Positions 1-10,465 of a stretch of 64,000 bases of DNA are shown one piece after another. The translations under genes and the position numbers were made by a program. Below the pieces are notes generated by a model. It was given only the letters and a program-made list of their open reading frames with translations, was not told the DNA's origin and ran no database searches. Position 1 is the first letter of the stretch, and every line of letters starts with the position of its first letter. Origin of the DNA: Podospora bellae-mahoneyi (Eukaryota > Ascomycota > Sordariomycetes > Sordariales > Podosporaceae); assembly GCF_035222275.1 (NCBI RefSeq), contig NC_085886.1, positions 2,418,001 to 2,482,000 of the forward strand. Direction: 5' to 3'.

Positions 1-838
1 CTCATTCAACGTCACTATGGACCCCAATGTCAACGACATCTCCGAATCCTCGACCTGCACCTCCTGCCAGTTCACCGAAGACTTCTCCAACTACTGGACC
101 GCCGTGCTCTTCTTCAAAGCACGAAACGGCACCTATAAGCGTGTCAACACCATCGGTAACGGCCTGGGCTATTCGGCATCCAACGGAGGCCAAACAGTCT
201 ACTACATCTCCAATGGCCCCGTCACAGCCTTCAAACCCGGCTTCCGCATGGTAGTAGGCAACCCCGCCTTCCGCACCCAAGCCCAAGCCCGCACCAACCC
301 AGCCCTGCAGTTCACCTGCCTCGCCTCCCCAATGACGCGCTCAGGATATCGATATGACTTCCCCACCGACACCTGCGCAGGAGGAATCATGGTCACCGTC
401 CGCTTCCCTACCTGTTGGGACGGCAAAAACACCGACTCCCCCGACCACCAAAGCCACGTTGCCTACCCCGTCAACCGGAACTGCCCCTCTACCCACCCCA
501 TCAAGATCCCCGAGGTGTTTTATGAGACATACTGGGACACCCGGCCGTTCAACAACAAGGCGCTCTGGCCAGCGGATGGGTCGCAGCCGTTTGTGTGGTC
601 GTTTGGTGACAAGACTGGGTATGGCAACCACGGGGATTACATCTTTGGGTGGAAGGGGGATGCGCTGCAGCGGGCGATGGATGCGAACTGCAATAGTGAT
701 TTGATTCAGGACAGGCTGAACTGTCCGACACTGAAGAGCCAGAGTATTGTCAATGCGAACAAGTGCTCGATTCAGAGGAAGGTGAAGGAGGATTTGGATG
801 GGTGGTTGGAGGAGTTGCCCGGGGGTGGGATGGAGTAG
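1..838 (+). CDS. DUF1996 domain protein, 3' part
   Basis: Reading frame 2 is open from the left edge to the TAG at 836-838, so the true start and any signal peptide lie outside the window. The visible part reads as the core of a fungal DUF1996 protein: CTSCQFTEDFSNYWTAVL, FKARNGTYKRVN, a Cys-rich middle (residues SCVASP-like to TCAGG), FPTCWDGKN, DHQSHVAYP and a C-terminal YGNHGDYIFGWKGDALQRA. These are family signatures. Members are generally secreted or surface proteins of unknown function, and some are described as WSC- or lectin-associated. The internal ATG at 17 lies within the domain and is unlikely to be the start. The protein ends about 45 residues after the domain without a membrane anchor. 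The family assignment is confident; the biochemical role is unknown. Confidence 0.85.
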   Translation, partial: SFNVTMDPNVNDISESSTCTSCQFTEDFSNYWTAVLFFKARNGTYKRVNTIGNGLGYSASNGGQTVYYISNGPVTAFKPGFRMVVGNPAFRTQAQARTNPALQFTCLASPMTRSGYRYDFPTDTCAGGIMVTVRFPTCWDGKNTDSPDHQSHVAYPVNRNCPSTHPIKIPEVFYETYWDTRPFNNKALWPADGSQPFVWSFGDKTGYGNHGDYIFGWKGDALQRAMDANCNSDLIQDRLNCPTLKSQSIVNANKCSIQRKVKEDLDGWLEELPGGGME

Positions 839-1563
839 ATAGTAGATAGTAGATCAAGAAAGAACGAAGTTGAGGCTGAAAGTCTAAGTCCAAGTCCACG
901 TGGGATGGGTTGAGCCGAGCACCTTGAAGGTCACCCTCCCCCTACCCCCTGAATTGCATGTGGCCACACTTTTGACGACCATGTCATGCAGTCAGCTTCC
1001 CCGATGGCCACAAGACGGCGGGAATGAGCAGAGATGACGCAGTCAGCAGTTAGCCGAAGGCAATGCTTTGTACTTTGTCTTTTTCACCTGTGATTTGTAT
1101 CTCGGGATAAGCCATCCTGCAGGTTACAGCATGATCCTTTCTCTCTATCTGAAAAAGCCCAGTTCACAGCTGAAAGCTGCAAGTGGAGCGGGGTCTTAGT
1201 GAAACGTAATGACCACATTGGCACACCCCACGGGGGAGCTTGCCAATGGCGGGGTTGTGCTTGGGAGCTGCCTCACTGTTGCTCCAAGGAGGCAGCTCGC
1301 TATTATTTTGTGAGATATTTTAAGAGGTCAACACAGCTGTTGTTGGAGGCCTTATCAAGACCCGATTCTTGGCCTTTTGCTTTGCCTCTTGGCGGCTTCT
1401 CACTCACTTCAGCTGCTCTGCTTCTTGGGTACCTCACTGGAAAAAACATTTGCAAAACTTGTCTCTTGGGAACGAACCTAACCTGTTTGTTTTTCGCCCC
1501 CTTTTACTTACACACTTGCTTTCTATCGGCTGTTTGCTTGAGCTCTTTACAGAGTGACACAAT
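839..1563. other. intergenic region, PLC promoter and leader
   Basis: No coding region is supported here. The stretch contains a CCACGTGG palindrome at about 896-903, and pyrimidine-rich tracts around 1480-1520 just before the PLC start codon, as is usual for fungal promoters. The plus-strand open frame 1199-1642 overlaps the PLC start in another frame and has no recognisable content. Confidence 0.5.
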
Positions 1564-3681
1564 ATGGCGGCAGCATACGAACATCTTCCCGATGGTGCAC
1601 ACCAAGCCGGTGGTGGTGTCTCTGGCCGCGTGCACCGAGTGAGAGATCTCAAGCCTCATGTCCTTGATCATCTCAGAAAGGTCTACAGTGCCCACGGCAA
1701 GGACAGCTGGACCCCCGAACAGACGGCTGTTTTCCTGAAGACGGTTCAACACGATACACCCTCGGAACTTGCCCTGGAACTGGCTGACGATAAGGACTGG
1801 GAGTTGGTCACTTTTCTCAAGTACATGACTTCAGAAGTGACCAGTGCCGTTGCACCCCCTGAGGAAGTCGACCTTTCTTGGCCCCTGTCTGCCTACTTCA
1901 TCAGCTCCAGCCACAACACCTACTTGACCGGAAACCAGCTGTCGAGTGACTCCAGCGCCGATGCGTACAGGAATGTTTTGAAGAGAGGTTGCAGATGCAT
2001 CGAGGTGGATGTCTGGGATGGAGATGAGCCGGATTCCGACAGCGATACCAGCATCAGTAGCAGTGACGAGGAATGGGTCACGTCCAAGTCCAAGAAGAGA
2101 CTGAGCTCGGTCAAGGACAAGCTTCCTAGCTCCCTGACGAGCAAGTTGGAAAAGACGTCTTTGGGTAAGAAATTGGACAAACATATCAGTACTGCTTCCA
2201 CCATCACCACCCCCCGATCCAGCACCATCACCAAAACTGCCACCAAATCGCCCACTCCCACATCACCTCCCTCTGCAAAGGACAAAAACAAGGAAAAGAA
2301 GACTGCAAACTCATCATCAAAAATAGGTTCCAACACAGACTCAGGCGCGCCCCTGACCAGGTCAACCTCGACCTCTTCCGGCCCAGCAGGCCCGACCATC
2401 CACCGCGCCCCCTCCCTCAAGGAACCTCGTGTTTACCACGGCTACACCCTCACCAAAGAAGTCTCCTTCCGCGAAGTCTGCCTCGCAATCCGCGAAACAG
2501 CCTTCGAAACAACCGACTCCCCCCTCATCGTCTCCCTTGAGGTCCACTGCAGCCCCGAACAGCAACTCACCATGGTAGCCATCATGACCGAAACCTGGGG
2601 CGACCTCCTCCTCCCCGAACCAAAAGAAGACGCCACATGCCTCCCCGCCCCCGGCGACTTGAAGGGTAAAATCCTTGTCAAGGTCAAATACACCCCTCCC
2701 CCATCCGCCTCCTCCACCTCCCCCTCCGGCAGCGACACCCCCCCCGAAAACATCGACCCCTCCACCACCAAACCAAAAAAACCCTCCAAGATCATCCACG
2801 CCCTCTCAAAACTGGGCATCTACACCCGCGGCGTCTCCTTCAAATCCCTAACCCAACCGGAAGCCTCAATGCCGACCCACATCTTCTCCCTCTCCGAGTC
2901 CGGCGTCTCCGAAGTCCACGCCAAATCAGCCCAGGATCTGTTTGAGCACAACCGCCGCTACCTCATGCGGGCTTACCCCTCAGGGCTAAGAATCCGATCG
3001 TCAAACCTCGACCCGGCAGTCTTTTGGCGCAAAGGGATCCAAGTCGTCGCACTAAACTGGCAAAACTGGGACGAAGGCATGATGCTAAACGAGGGGATGT
3101 TTGCAGGCACAAACGGCTATGTTCTCAAGCCAGAAGGTTACCGCCCCCACAAACCCCTCCCCCCAACCCCTTCCTCCGCCGGTACCGCCCCCCAAGCAAA
3201 CGCGGTGACGCACTACACAATGGACCTCGCCATCGCCGTCCTCGCGGCGCAGGACATACCCCTCCCCCTGGGCGACACCAAACCCTCGGGCTTCCGCCCT
3301 TACCTCAAGGTCGAGATCCACGTCGAGGAGCCCGGCGAGCGGCACGGCACAACCGCCGCCGCTTCTTCCTCGATCCCCGACGACGGCAAGGAAAAGGAGG
3401 GGGAGTACAAGGCAAAGACCAAGTCCCTCAAGGGCACCGTCGACCCTGACTGGAAAGGGCAAGAACTGGTCTTCAAGGGCATCCCCGGCGTGGTGCCAGA
3501 GCTGAGCTTTGTCAGGTTCTTGGTTAGGGATGACGAGATTGGAAAGGACAGCTTGGCCGCGTGGGCGTGCGTGAGGTTGGATAGGTTGAGGGAGGGGTAT
3601 AGGTTTGTGCATCTGATGGATGGGAGGGGAGTCGAGACGGAGGGCGTGGTTCTGATCAAGGTGGAGAGGAGGCTGTACTAG
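1564..3681 (+). CDS. phosphoinositide-specific phospholipase C
   Basis: A single uninterrupted frame of 705 residues. The enzyme hydrolyses PI(4,5)P2 to diacylglycerol and IP3 at the plasma membrane, feeding calcium signalling. Residues about 25-105 are an EF-hand-like helical region. The catalytic X box begins at residue 108 (PLSAYFISSSHNTYLTGNQL, first catalytic His about 116) and reaches CIEVDVWDGDEP. It is then interrupted by about 130 low-complexity Ser/Thr/Lys-rich residues (about 155-285) before resuming at PRVYHGYTLTKEVSF, which carries the second catalytic His, and SLEVHCSPEQQ. The Y box covers about 416-535 (GVSFKSL, RRYLMRAYPSGLRI, NPAVFW-like, ALNWQNWDEGMMLNEG), and a C2 domain runs from about 554 to the end. 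No PH domain is seen, as in the delta-type PLCs of fungi. The start at 1564 is the first in-frame ATG. Family assignment is firm; which paralogue it is cannot be said. Confidence 0.95.
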   Translation: MAAAYEHLPDGAHQAGGGVSGRVHRVRDLKPHVLDHLRKVYSAHGKDSWTPEQTAVFLKTVQHDTPSELALELADDKDWELVTFLKYMTSEVTSAVAPPEEVDLSWPLSAYFISSSHNTYLTGNQLSSDSSADAYRNVLKRGCRCIEVDVWDGDEPDSDSDTSISSSDEEWVTSKSKKRLSSVKDKLPSSLTSKLEKTSLGKKLDKHISTASTITTPRSSTITKTATKSPTPTSPPSAKDKNKEKKTANSSSKIGSNTDSGAPLTRSTSTSSGPAGPTIHRAPSLKEPRVYHGYTLTKEVSFREVCLAIRETAFETTDSPLIVSLEVHCSPEQQLTMVAIMTETWGDLLLPEPKEDATCLPAPGDLKGKILVKVKYTPPPSASSTSPSGSDTPPENIDPSTTKPKKPSKIIHALSKLGIYTRGVSFKSLTQPEASMPTHIFSLSESGVSEVHAKSAQDLFEHNRRYLMRAYPSGLRIRSSNLDPAVFWRKGIQVVALNWQNWDEGMMLNEGMFAGTNGYVLKPEGYRPHKPLPPTPSSAGTAPQANAVTHYTMDLAIAVLAAQDIPLPLGDTKPSGFRPYLKVEIHVEEPGERHGTTAAASSSIPDDGKEKEGEYKAKTKSLKGTVDPDWKGQELVFKGIPGVVPELSFVRFLVRDDEIGKDSLAAWACVRLDRLREGYRFVHLMDGRGVETEGVVLIKVERRLY

Positions 3682-3995
3682 GTAGGTAGGGTAGCAGGGT
3701 GGTGATGATGTGAATGTGCCTTTCTTTTGGAAATAGTCATGCTATGTAACTTGGCTATCAAGATGTCGTTTTTTCGCTGGGGTTCTTGATGGTGGTCTTG
3801 TGGTGCAACGGGAGGCTCAGCTCCAGTGGTGTGAACTCCACCATTCCACGTCATCGTAGCAAGCAGAAACCGAAATCATGTTCAAGTCATAACAAGTGCA
3901 AGCTAATCCTGCACTTCTTGCCAGAAGCATACAAGTAACTTTTCGCTAGTGTCTTCTTTTCTCAATCGCTCGTTAATATGATATCAAGCCTCCCA
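3682..3995. other. convergent 3' intergenic region
   Basis: About 310 bp separate the PLC stop from the stop of the convergent gene. No gene is seen; it presumably holds both 3' UTRs. Confidence 0.5.
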
Positions 3996-5079
3996 TCATG
4001 CACACTTGATTCCAGCCATGAACCCAGCCTCTCTGAGATGCCATTGAAGGTCAAAAGCCTGCTGGACCCTTAGGACTTGTTCTCTCGGTACAGGCAGGCA
4101 ATAGACATCCCCCGTCTTGTATAGAGGCCGCAAACCCTCAAACCCATCGTCCTCAAACCCATCCTCATGATCAGGATATATAGGCTTCGACATCACCTCG
4201 AACCCATCCTTAGACCTAGACGTGTCTTCCTCGTAATGCTCCAGATTCATCATTTCCAGAATGTCTTCGTCAGCCAGGTTAATGACGGCGTCACTGGGCA
4301 TAGAGCTGCCCTCCGGTAACCAGTGAAGCCGAAGCTTGACGAAAACGATGGCGGGATTCCGTGGACAGCGGGCAGTCTCACCAAGACACTCCAGCGCGAA
4401 ACGATGGGTTTTCCACAGCGTCTGCATGTCTCGGGGCAGATCAAACAGGTTCCAGTCTTCGTGCAGGTGGAAGAACTCCCAATTCATCGTACTGGTGTTG
4501 AAATTGAGTTGAGCGTATTCTCTCAAAAGGCTATACCTGCCCGCAAACTGAGCGGGGAAAGCAGCCATTTGGAGGAGGTTAAGGAGCCCGGCCTGGAATT
4601 TTGGTGGTTGATCATTGACGAAGTAGCTTGGCGGAATGATGTGTGTTCTCAGTAGATCGCTAGGGGACTCCCGAGTCGGGGGGAGCGCAGGATCGCCATG
4701 TGTGGCTTCTAGGTCTGTCTCTCAATCAGTTATTGGCCTATTGTGAGGAGACAAAAAACATACACTTCCTCACCGCAAGAGCGTAAAATTCAAGATATTG
4801 CACCACCTGGCTGAACTCGGATTCCTTGCTCACCATGTTTGGGCAAGCTCTGATTCTATCCACATATTGGTGCAGGACACCGAGGTCTGTGTGTATCTAG
4901 CAAGCAAACCGCTCTCGGGTGAAAGACCAGTCCCGGAACTTGATGCTTTTTCGCAGCTGGTCTTGAAAGAATCTGGCGGCTCGAATCTTGTCCCGGCGGA
5001 GAGCCCGGCAAGTTACCTTGTAACCATAAGGCATGGGCCCAGAGCTTTCCTCATCCCGGTTGTCAAAAAGAGATGGCAT
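3996..5079 (-). CDS. conserved-looking protein of unknown function
   Basis: I reconstruct three exons: 5079-5017, 4896-4764 and 4714-3996, giving 304 residues. Intron 2 (4763-4715, 49 bp) is typical, with GTATGT, AACTGAT and CAG. Intron 1 (5016-4897) starts GTAACT and ends TTGCTAG. It is 120 bp, a multiple of three, and is open in frame except that its final TAG is also a stop codon, so the unspliced frame ends exactly at the acceptor. Coding quality inside intron 1 looks good, so either the intron is real or the gene carries a nonsense codon. The protein has no motif I recognise. Visible features are a helical middle (FQAGLLNLLQMAAFPAQF, REYAQLNF), an acidic stretch (DGFEDDGFEGL) and a C-terminus QWHLREAGFMAGIKC. 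It resembles soluble fungal hypothetical proteins. A tandem repeat lies in its 5' leader. Confidence 0.65.
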
Positions 5080-5114
5080 GATTGTTGGACAGAACGATGT
5101 GGGCTGGTGATGGA

Positions 5115-5205
5115 TGTTGGTTGATGGATGTTGGTTGATGAAAGTTGGTTGATGAAGCTGGTTGATGAAAGTTGGTTGATGAAGCTGGTTGATGAAAGTT
5201 GGTTG
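5115..5205. repeat. 13-14 bp tandem repeat, leader of the minus-strand gene
   Basis: About six copies of a GTTGGTTGATGAA(A/G) unit, some starting CTGG instead of GTTGG. Read on the minus strand it would give repeated QPTFINQLH, but it lies upstream of the best ATG (5079) and is probably 5' UTR or promoter. Copies differ by one or two bases, so it is a slightly decayed minisatellite. Confidence 0.85.
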
Positions 5206-6102
5206 TACGAAGAAGAGGAGGAAAACGCAAATATAGGGAAGACAAGATGAGCAGCCCACGCTGTGTGGCGCCTCCGGCGGCGCCTGCCCAGCACCTTTCC
5301 CGGGTATCAGCTCGCCCGAGAGCAAGAAGGACATGGACGAGTTGGACCTGGACCGCCGGCTGTGCACTTGCCTTGCTTGAGAACCAAGCTCCGGTCTCGT
5401 TCCTCCGGTCAGGTGATGGTTCGTTCCTCACTGAAACGTCATATCCTCGTGAACATCCACGCCGGGGACAGAATGACTAGCCACACAAAAGGCACCCAAC
5501 CATACTTTCTCCAGGACGGGCCCTCCATCCATCATGCAGGTAGCAGCTCCTCGCCTTCCATATCTCATCGTTGCGCACTTGTCTGAACATAGACAGGCAT
5601 GGAAGGGGCCAACCAATCTACCCACGGCAACTCTGGTCCCCTTCCCTTCCAGTCCAGTCGGCGATGACGCGAGCAACGGGAGCAACATCCACTCCGACAC
5701 CGACTACCTTTGTGGGACCTTCTACCTCGGAGCCGTGCATCGCATGACTACCTCACCCTCACTCCCCAGCAAAAAGCAAGACCTCGCCTCCTCACGACTA
5801 CCACACGCGCCAGCAACTTCCCCAGCGAAGAATTCTTGCGCTCATGCCCGACGGCCGGCTGGATTACCCGCGGGAATGTGTAGGAACTGCTTTCCGGTTG
5901 TCGTCTGGCGGATGGCGTCGTCAGGGTAGGTTTACTTCCTCGTTGCGCGAGCAGAAAGCACACAGGTAAGTGGCAGAGGGACAGGACGGAGGAGCCAGCA
6001 AGCGGTGAGCGACTTCTTCTTCCCTCGAGTCAAGGTCATCATCAGCAGCGGGTCTGGTGGAACGAGAACGTCATCCCTCGGTGTTGTTTGGAAGGTGTGC
6101 AT

Positions 6103-6225
6103 GGAGAGGAGAGGAGAGGAGAGGAGAGGAGAGGAGAGGAGAGGAGAGGAGAGGAGAGGAGAGGAGAGGAGAGGAGAGGAGAGGAGAGGAGAGGAGAGGA
6201 GAGGAGAGGAGAGGAGAGGAGGAGG
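6103..6225. repeat. GGAGA pentanucleotide microsatellite
   Basis: An almost perfect run of about 24 copies of a 5-bp purine unit (GGAGA/AGAGG). All frames are open through it because no stop codon can form, which explains the several ERRGE or LLSSP open frames here; they are not genes. The strand asymmetry (pure purine against pure pyrimidine) makes triplex or H-DNA formation possible. Confidence 0.97.
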
Positions 6226-6619
6226 AATTTGTGGTTCATTGTCAGGGGAGTTCGTAGGAATCGGTGGGCTTTTGTGCGTCTGGCATCTCGTGATCATGAA
6301 GGTCCTTGTGAGGAGGTTGTGTGAGGAGGTTGTGTAAGTTTGGTGTATATTGATCGGTTAGGTCTGGTACACAATACGCCGAGATGTTGAAAGTCTTAGC
6401 TATAGCCTGGGTGTGAATATTTCTGGCTCATCACGGTAGCAAGCAACCAGCCTCACGACAAAACGCAGCAAACAGAACATCGCCATCAACTACCATTCAA
6501 ATCATCATCATCATCATCAAATAGCACCTCCCTACCGCTCCCCTCATCAAACTATAATAAAAATCCCATGTTAATACCTCCCCGATTTTTAACCCTAAAA
6601 ACTCCTTGTCCTATATCCC

Positions 6620-9002
6620 CTAATACTGCCAAAGCACCTTATGATAAACACACCTACTCCCCAGCACCTTATACTCTCCCCCCGTAATCCAACTATCATT
6701 CGTCGCCAGCTTGGCAAACACGCTCGCCCCCTTCCAAACAACAACCTGCTCGTCCATCTCCCTCGCGCTCCTGCTCACCAAAATCTTGTCCTGCAGATCC
6801 GGCCTCCTCGCCCTCAACCTCTCCTCCAAGAACGGGGCAAAATGCGGAATCTTGGCACCCCCGCCGACAACCATGATGCTCCCTAGCAACTCTCTCACCT
6901 TTTTCTCGTCCCCCTTGGCCGCGTTTTGGATTGATGTCATGATTGCGATGTCGAGGGGGGCGACGGGGAGGACAGAGTCCCGCTCAGTGGCGAGATCTTT
7001 GGCTGTTCGCTGGAGGGGTTGGTTTGAGGTTGGGTTGTTGTCGAAGGAGGTTGTTGGTAAGAGGAAGGAGCCGTTTGGTGCGGGGGTGCCGCCGTTGCGG
7101 GCGGAGGGGGCGGGGGAGCCGTTGAGATCACGGGAGGATGCGCCGAATATGTAAGGGGCGGGGACGGGGGTTGAGACACCAGCGTCCGGGGCTGGGGAGG
7201 GGGCTTTGGATGTGCCTGGGGTCGCGCTGGCATTGTTGTTGTGGCCGAGGAAGTTGAACGGGTTGGACCTTTCCTTACTTGGGGTTGCCATACCCATCTC
7301 GCCAGGGGCGCCGGTGAAGGAAGATGCCGGGATGGTGGTTTGGGTGACGGAGGGTTGGATATGTGCCAGGATGGCGAGCTGGGCGGCAGAGGTAGGATCG
7401 TCAGGCATGTCGACATCATAAGCGTTGTAGGACCGGTCGATCAGCTGTCGCCTCTTGTCCAGTTTGTGGCTGTTGTCGAATATCGATGGATCGTAGAAAC
7501 CCATAGGGGCGAGAATAACTTCATCGTAGCACTTGAACATGTACTTCCGCGTCGGCTGGTTCGGAGCGCGGAGGTGGAAGTCGTAGTTTTGGACCGAGAT
7601 GTTGGCTTGCGACAAAGTGCAATACTTGATCTTGAGTTCCTCGGCCAGCAGGAAATCATATCTCCTACGGAGGTTGATCTCTTGATATGGGAAATTATCA
7701 TAGAGCATCATCTTGATGAAAGTCTCTGTGACATCCCAGCCGCCAAACTTGAGGTTGATGCGCGAGTCTTCGATACAGAGACCATCTTCCACGCAAGCGA
7801 TGGAGGTCTTTTGCGCACCGCAGTCCACCACACAGGCCTGAGTGTAACCAGCACCGAAGGTCGCGGCCATGCTCTCCTGAATGAACGCAACCCTGCTAAA
7901 CTCGAACCATTCGATGCAAAGATGTAGAAGTTGTTCGACATACTTCTTGTCGTAAAGATCTGGGATAATGATGACACAGCTGTACTGCTTCCACTCTGTG
8001 CTCTTCTTCAGTCCCAGTTCCCACCGAAAGGCTCGGTCTAGTAATGTCTCAAGGTCGTTGAAAAGATGTGCCTGAGTAGGGTACTCGTTCTCGTTCAACC
8101 AGCCATTCTGAATCGGCCGCCACAGCTTGAACTTGGGATTTGAATCATCTGGCACGCGCTGGGCTTGGTGGCCAATGAATACTGCAGATTCTGAACCACC
8201 GTCCTCCAGCGTGCTGACATCGGTCCATTCGACTTGGAGTGGGTCATTGTGCTGCGAGATGATCTCTGGTTCTGTTCTTCTGTTGAAGTTGACAACAAGG
8301 TCCTTGGAATTAGGCAGCACCTTCCGCTTGTTTTGGCGCATGTCCACCTTCAGGTCGTTGCACGCCTTCTGGTACTTCTTTGACCATTCCTCGCCGTGCT
8401 GTTGATCCATGCCCCGCTCCTCAAACTTGCGCCGCGGTAGCGCCTCGTACATCTCAGACTCGGTTTGCGGGTACTTGGTCGCAAGTACCATGGGAATGGT
8501 CTTGGGGAGGGCATCGCTCGCAAAGCCGAGTCGCAAGTTTTGACTTCCCGGGTGTATCACGATAATCTTTGACGGGTCCATATAAGACGACGAAGGGCCA
8601 CCATCCTCGCCCTGGAGGTCGTCGACGGGAAGCGTTACGTCGCCATTGGTGTTGTTGAGTGCGCGATCGCGGTCTTTGGCGTTTTGTACCAGTCGGTCTC
8701 GGTTCGCCTCTGCTTGAAGCCTCAGCGACAAGATCTGGTCATCGCGCTTCATGTAGTCCCTGCCCAGCCCATGTCAGCAACTTGATGCGCCCGGTTGTCC
8801 ACCACACTGGCTATTCCTTACGTGTAGTAATTCTTCTGATTAATTGGTGGCACGTCGGGCCAGCTCGTTTGCTTCATGCCATTGTCGGTGCGCTCGAGTC
8901 CTGGGGATGGTGGTGAGCAATTGGCGGTTCTGCCCGTCTTTCATGTATCGACCGGTGCTTACCCTCCCTGGCGAGGACACGCTCGCTGACTTTGCCGACC
9001 AT
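6620..9002 (-). CDS. arp8: actin-related protein 8, INO80 complex subunit
   Basis: Exons 9002-8963, 8900-8822 and 8759-6620, with two 62-bp introns, encode 752 residues. The N-terminus reads MVGKVSERVLAREG-LERTDNGM-KQTSWPDVPPINQKNYYT-DYMKRDDQ across the junctions. This is the recognisable start of fungal Arp8 and shows that the ATG inside exon 3 (8752) is not the start. Arp8 signatures follow: KIIVIHPGSQNLRLGFASDA (actin-like phosphate loop), PNSKDLVVNFNRR, a divergent nucleotide pocket (VVDCGAQKTSIACVEDG), and the C-terminal MVVGGGAKIPHF and WKGASVFAKLATNDSWI. A disordered insert of about 130 residues (NNNASATPG, SPAPSARN) sits between the actin-fold halves. Arp8 binds actin and Arp4 on the HSA domain of Ino80 and contacts linker DNA and histones during nucleosome sliding in the nucleus. 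It is transcribed divergently from the small gene at 9890. Confidence 0.95.
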
Positions 9003-9889
9003 CTTGGCTGGGGTATCTGGTGTTGCTGTTGATATATCTTCTGCTGATATTTGCTGTTGGATCTATCGAAGCTGTTGTTGGCAGGTCAAGCGTTGGAATC
9101 AAAACTTTAAGATCACTCGTTCGGTCGGAGGCGTTGCTTGGACACGGTGGAAGAAGGGTATTAATTCCGAACGCGCTTCTCGTCTCGGGAGGTACCTGGA
9201 GACGGTTGACGGAGCAAGTAGAAGCCGATATGCGCGGGGAGGTATTGTGGTGGCTGGTCGAGGCTATTCAGGCCCAAATTTTCATCCATGTGCGCTCCTG
9301 TTTGTGGGCAAGACGTTGGAGTTGCTCTTTTCTATTTCGTGCCGCCTCAAGCTGGCTGCTGCTGGAATTTGGCCGCCATTGGTTTGCGAGCTTCACAGCG
9401 CGCCGTTGGGGATGCTGATGGTTGTACCTCTACGCTAGCCGAATCTGGGGAAGGCGGCTTGAGCATGCTCACCGCCTTCCTGATGGGGACATTAATGATT
9501 TTGTCGACGACTTACATTGGACGACGACCACCAGATCTTCACAGCAAGCTGAAGTGACACAGTGAATAACATTCATAAAATAACTATATTTTTTAATCCG
9601 AAGCTGTCATCAGTTTCACCCAGATTCATCCCCAGTGCAGAACGTTCCATGAGTCAACCCAGCCAACAACCGACAACTTTGCCAGCTGCCTTCACCTGTC
9701 CGCCAACCCTATGACGTCGCCACTTACATGCATTGCCAGACGCGGCCTCAAGAGATGAACACCTCAACCTTTTTCAACAATTACCTGCAACCTCAAGTAC
9801 AACTTCAAAGACCTTTTCATTCTAACACTCCACTCTCCACTTCACCCAATCTCATCATCATCCATTCTCACTTTCAAACAACAGTAACC
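9003..9889. other. divergent promoter region
   Basis: About 890 bp lie between the start codons of arp8 (-) and the proline-rich gene (+). The open frames here (8992-9438 and overlaps) are not supported. The last 150 bp before 9890 are C- and T-rich, as expected of a fungal transcription start region. Confidence 0.5.
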
Positions 9890-10465
9890 ATGCCCCCCAT
9901 TCCCCTCCACACCAACTCCCCCATCAACCCCGCCAAAGCCTCAGGCATAACCCCCCAAACCACCCCCCCAAACAATGATCAGCCAACACCAACGAAAACA
10001 ACCTCTCTCCCCCCTTCAGCTGCTCCCAATAACGGCCCACCACCACCCCAACCAGGCGCCGTTCCCCATCTTCCTCAACCAACCTCCTTCCCAGCCTCCT
10101 CCACCGGTCCTGCTCCCCCTCAACCAGCAGCCGCCCCAGCCACTACCGCAGCACCAACATACCCACCCCCTCCCCAGTCCTCAATCCCCCCTCCAGAACT
10201 GCCATACAATCAGCGAGGAACCTCGACAGCTTTTACACCTGCTACAACGACAGGAGCAGCGGTGTTGCCCGGCCCGAGCCCTTACGAGACTGGTGGTGGG
10301 CAGGGGTACCAACAGAGGACGGATTCGGGGTATCGGCCTGGGGGGGGGGAGGAAAATGAGGAGCAGGGTGTGTTGGGGAGTGTGATGGGGTATGCTAAAG
10401 CTGCGGGAGAGAAGCTGAGTGAGGCGGAGAGGGAGGTTTGGAGGAGGATTAATGGGGAGAAGTGA
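9890..10465 (+). CDS. small proline-rich disordered protein
   Basis: 191 residues if translation begins at the ATG at 9890 (MPPIPLHTNSPINPAKASGITPQT). I prefer this over the upstream in-frame ATG at 9728 because the intervening frame looks like leader sequence and because this N-terminus reads like one I associate with a widespread short fungal protein. Residues 20-130 are Pro/Gln/Ala/Thr-rich and surely disordered. The C-terminus has a Tyr/Gly-rich stretch (PYETGGGQGYQQ) and ends in an amphipathic, charged segment (VLGSVMGYAKAAGEKLSEAEREVWRRING) that probably forms a helix. No enzyme motif, signal peptide or membrane span is visible. Function unknown. Confidence 0.75.
   Translation: MPPIPLHTNSPINPAKASGITPQTTPPNNDQPTPTKTTSLPPSAAPNNGPPPPQPGAVPHLPQPTSFPASSTGPAPPQPAAAPATTAAPTYPPPPQSSIPPPELPYNQRGTSTAFTPATTTGAAVLPGPSPYETGGGQGYQQRTDSGYRPGGGEENEEQGVLGSVMGYAKAAGEKLSEAEREVWRRINGEK

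Larger units (their letters stand above)
5080..6619. other. intergenic region with two tandem repeats
   Basis: This is the upstream region of the gene at 3996-5079 and the 3' flank of arp8. It holds the GTTGGTTGATGAA-type repeat and a GGAGA pentamer array, listed separately. Plus-strand open frames here (for example 5534-5929) have no recognisable content and sit in low-complexity DNA. No gene is supported. Confidence 0.5.

Noticed and set aside
1920-2420. Long antisense open frames over the PLC gene (also 2362-2799 and 3085-3612)
   Set aside because: They mirror GC-biased third positions of the real PLC frame and have Val/Gly-rich or Leu-rich shadow composition without motifs.
5932-6337. 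ERRGE and LLSSP open frames across the pentamer array
   Set aside because: The repeat cannot form stop codons; the frames are artefacts of low complexity.
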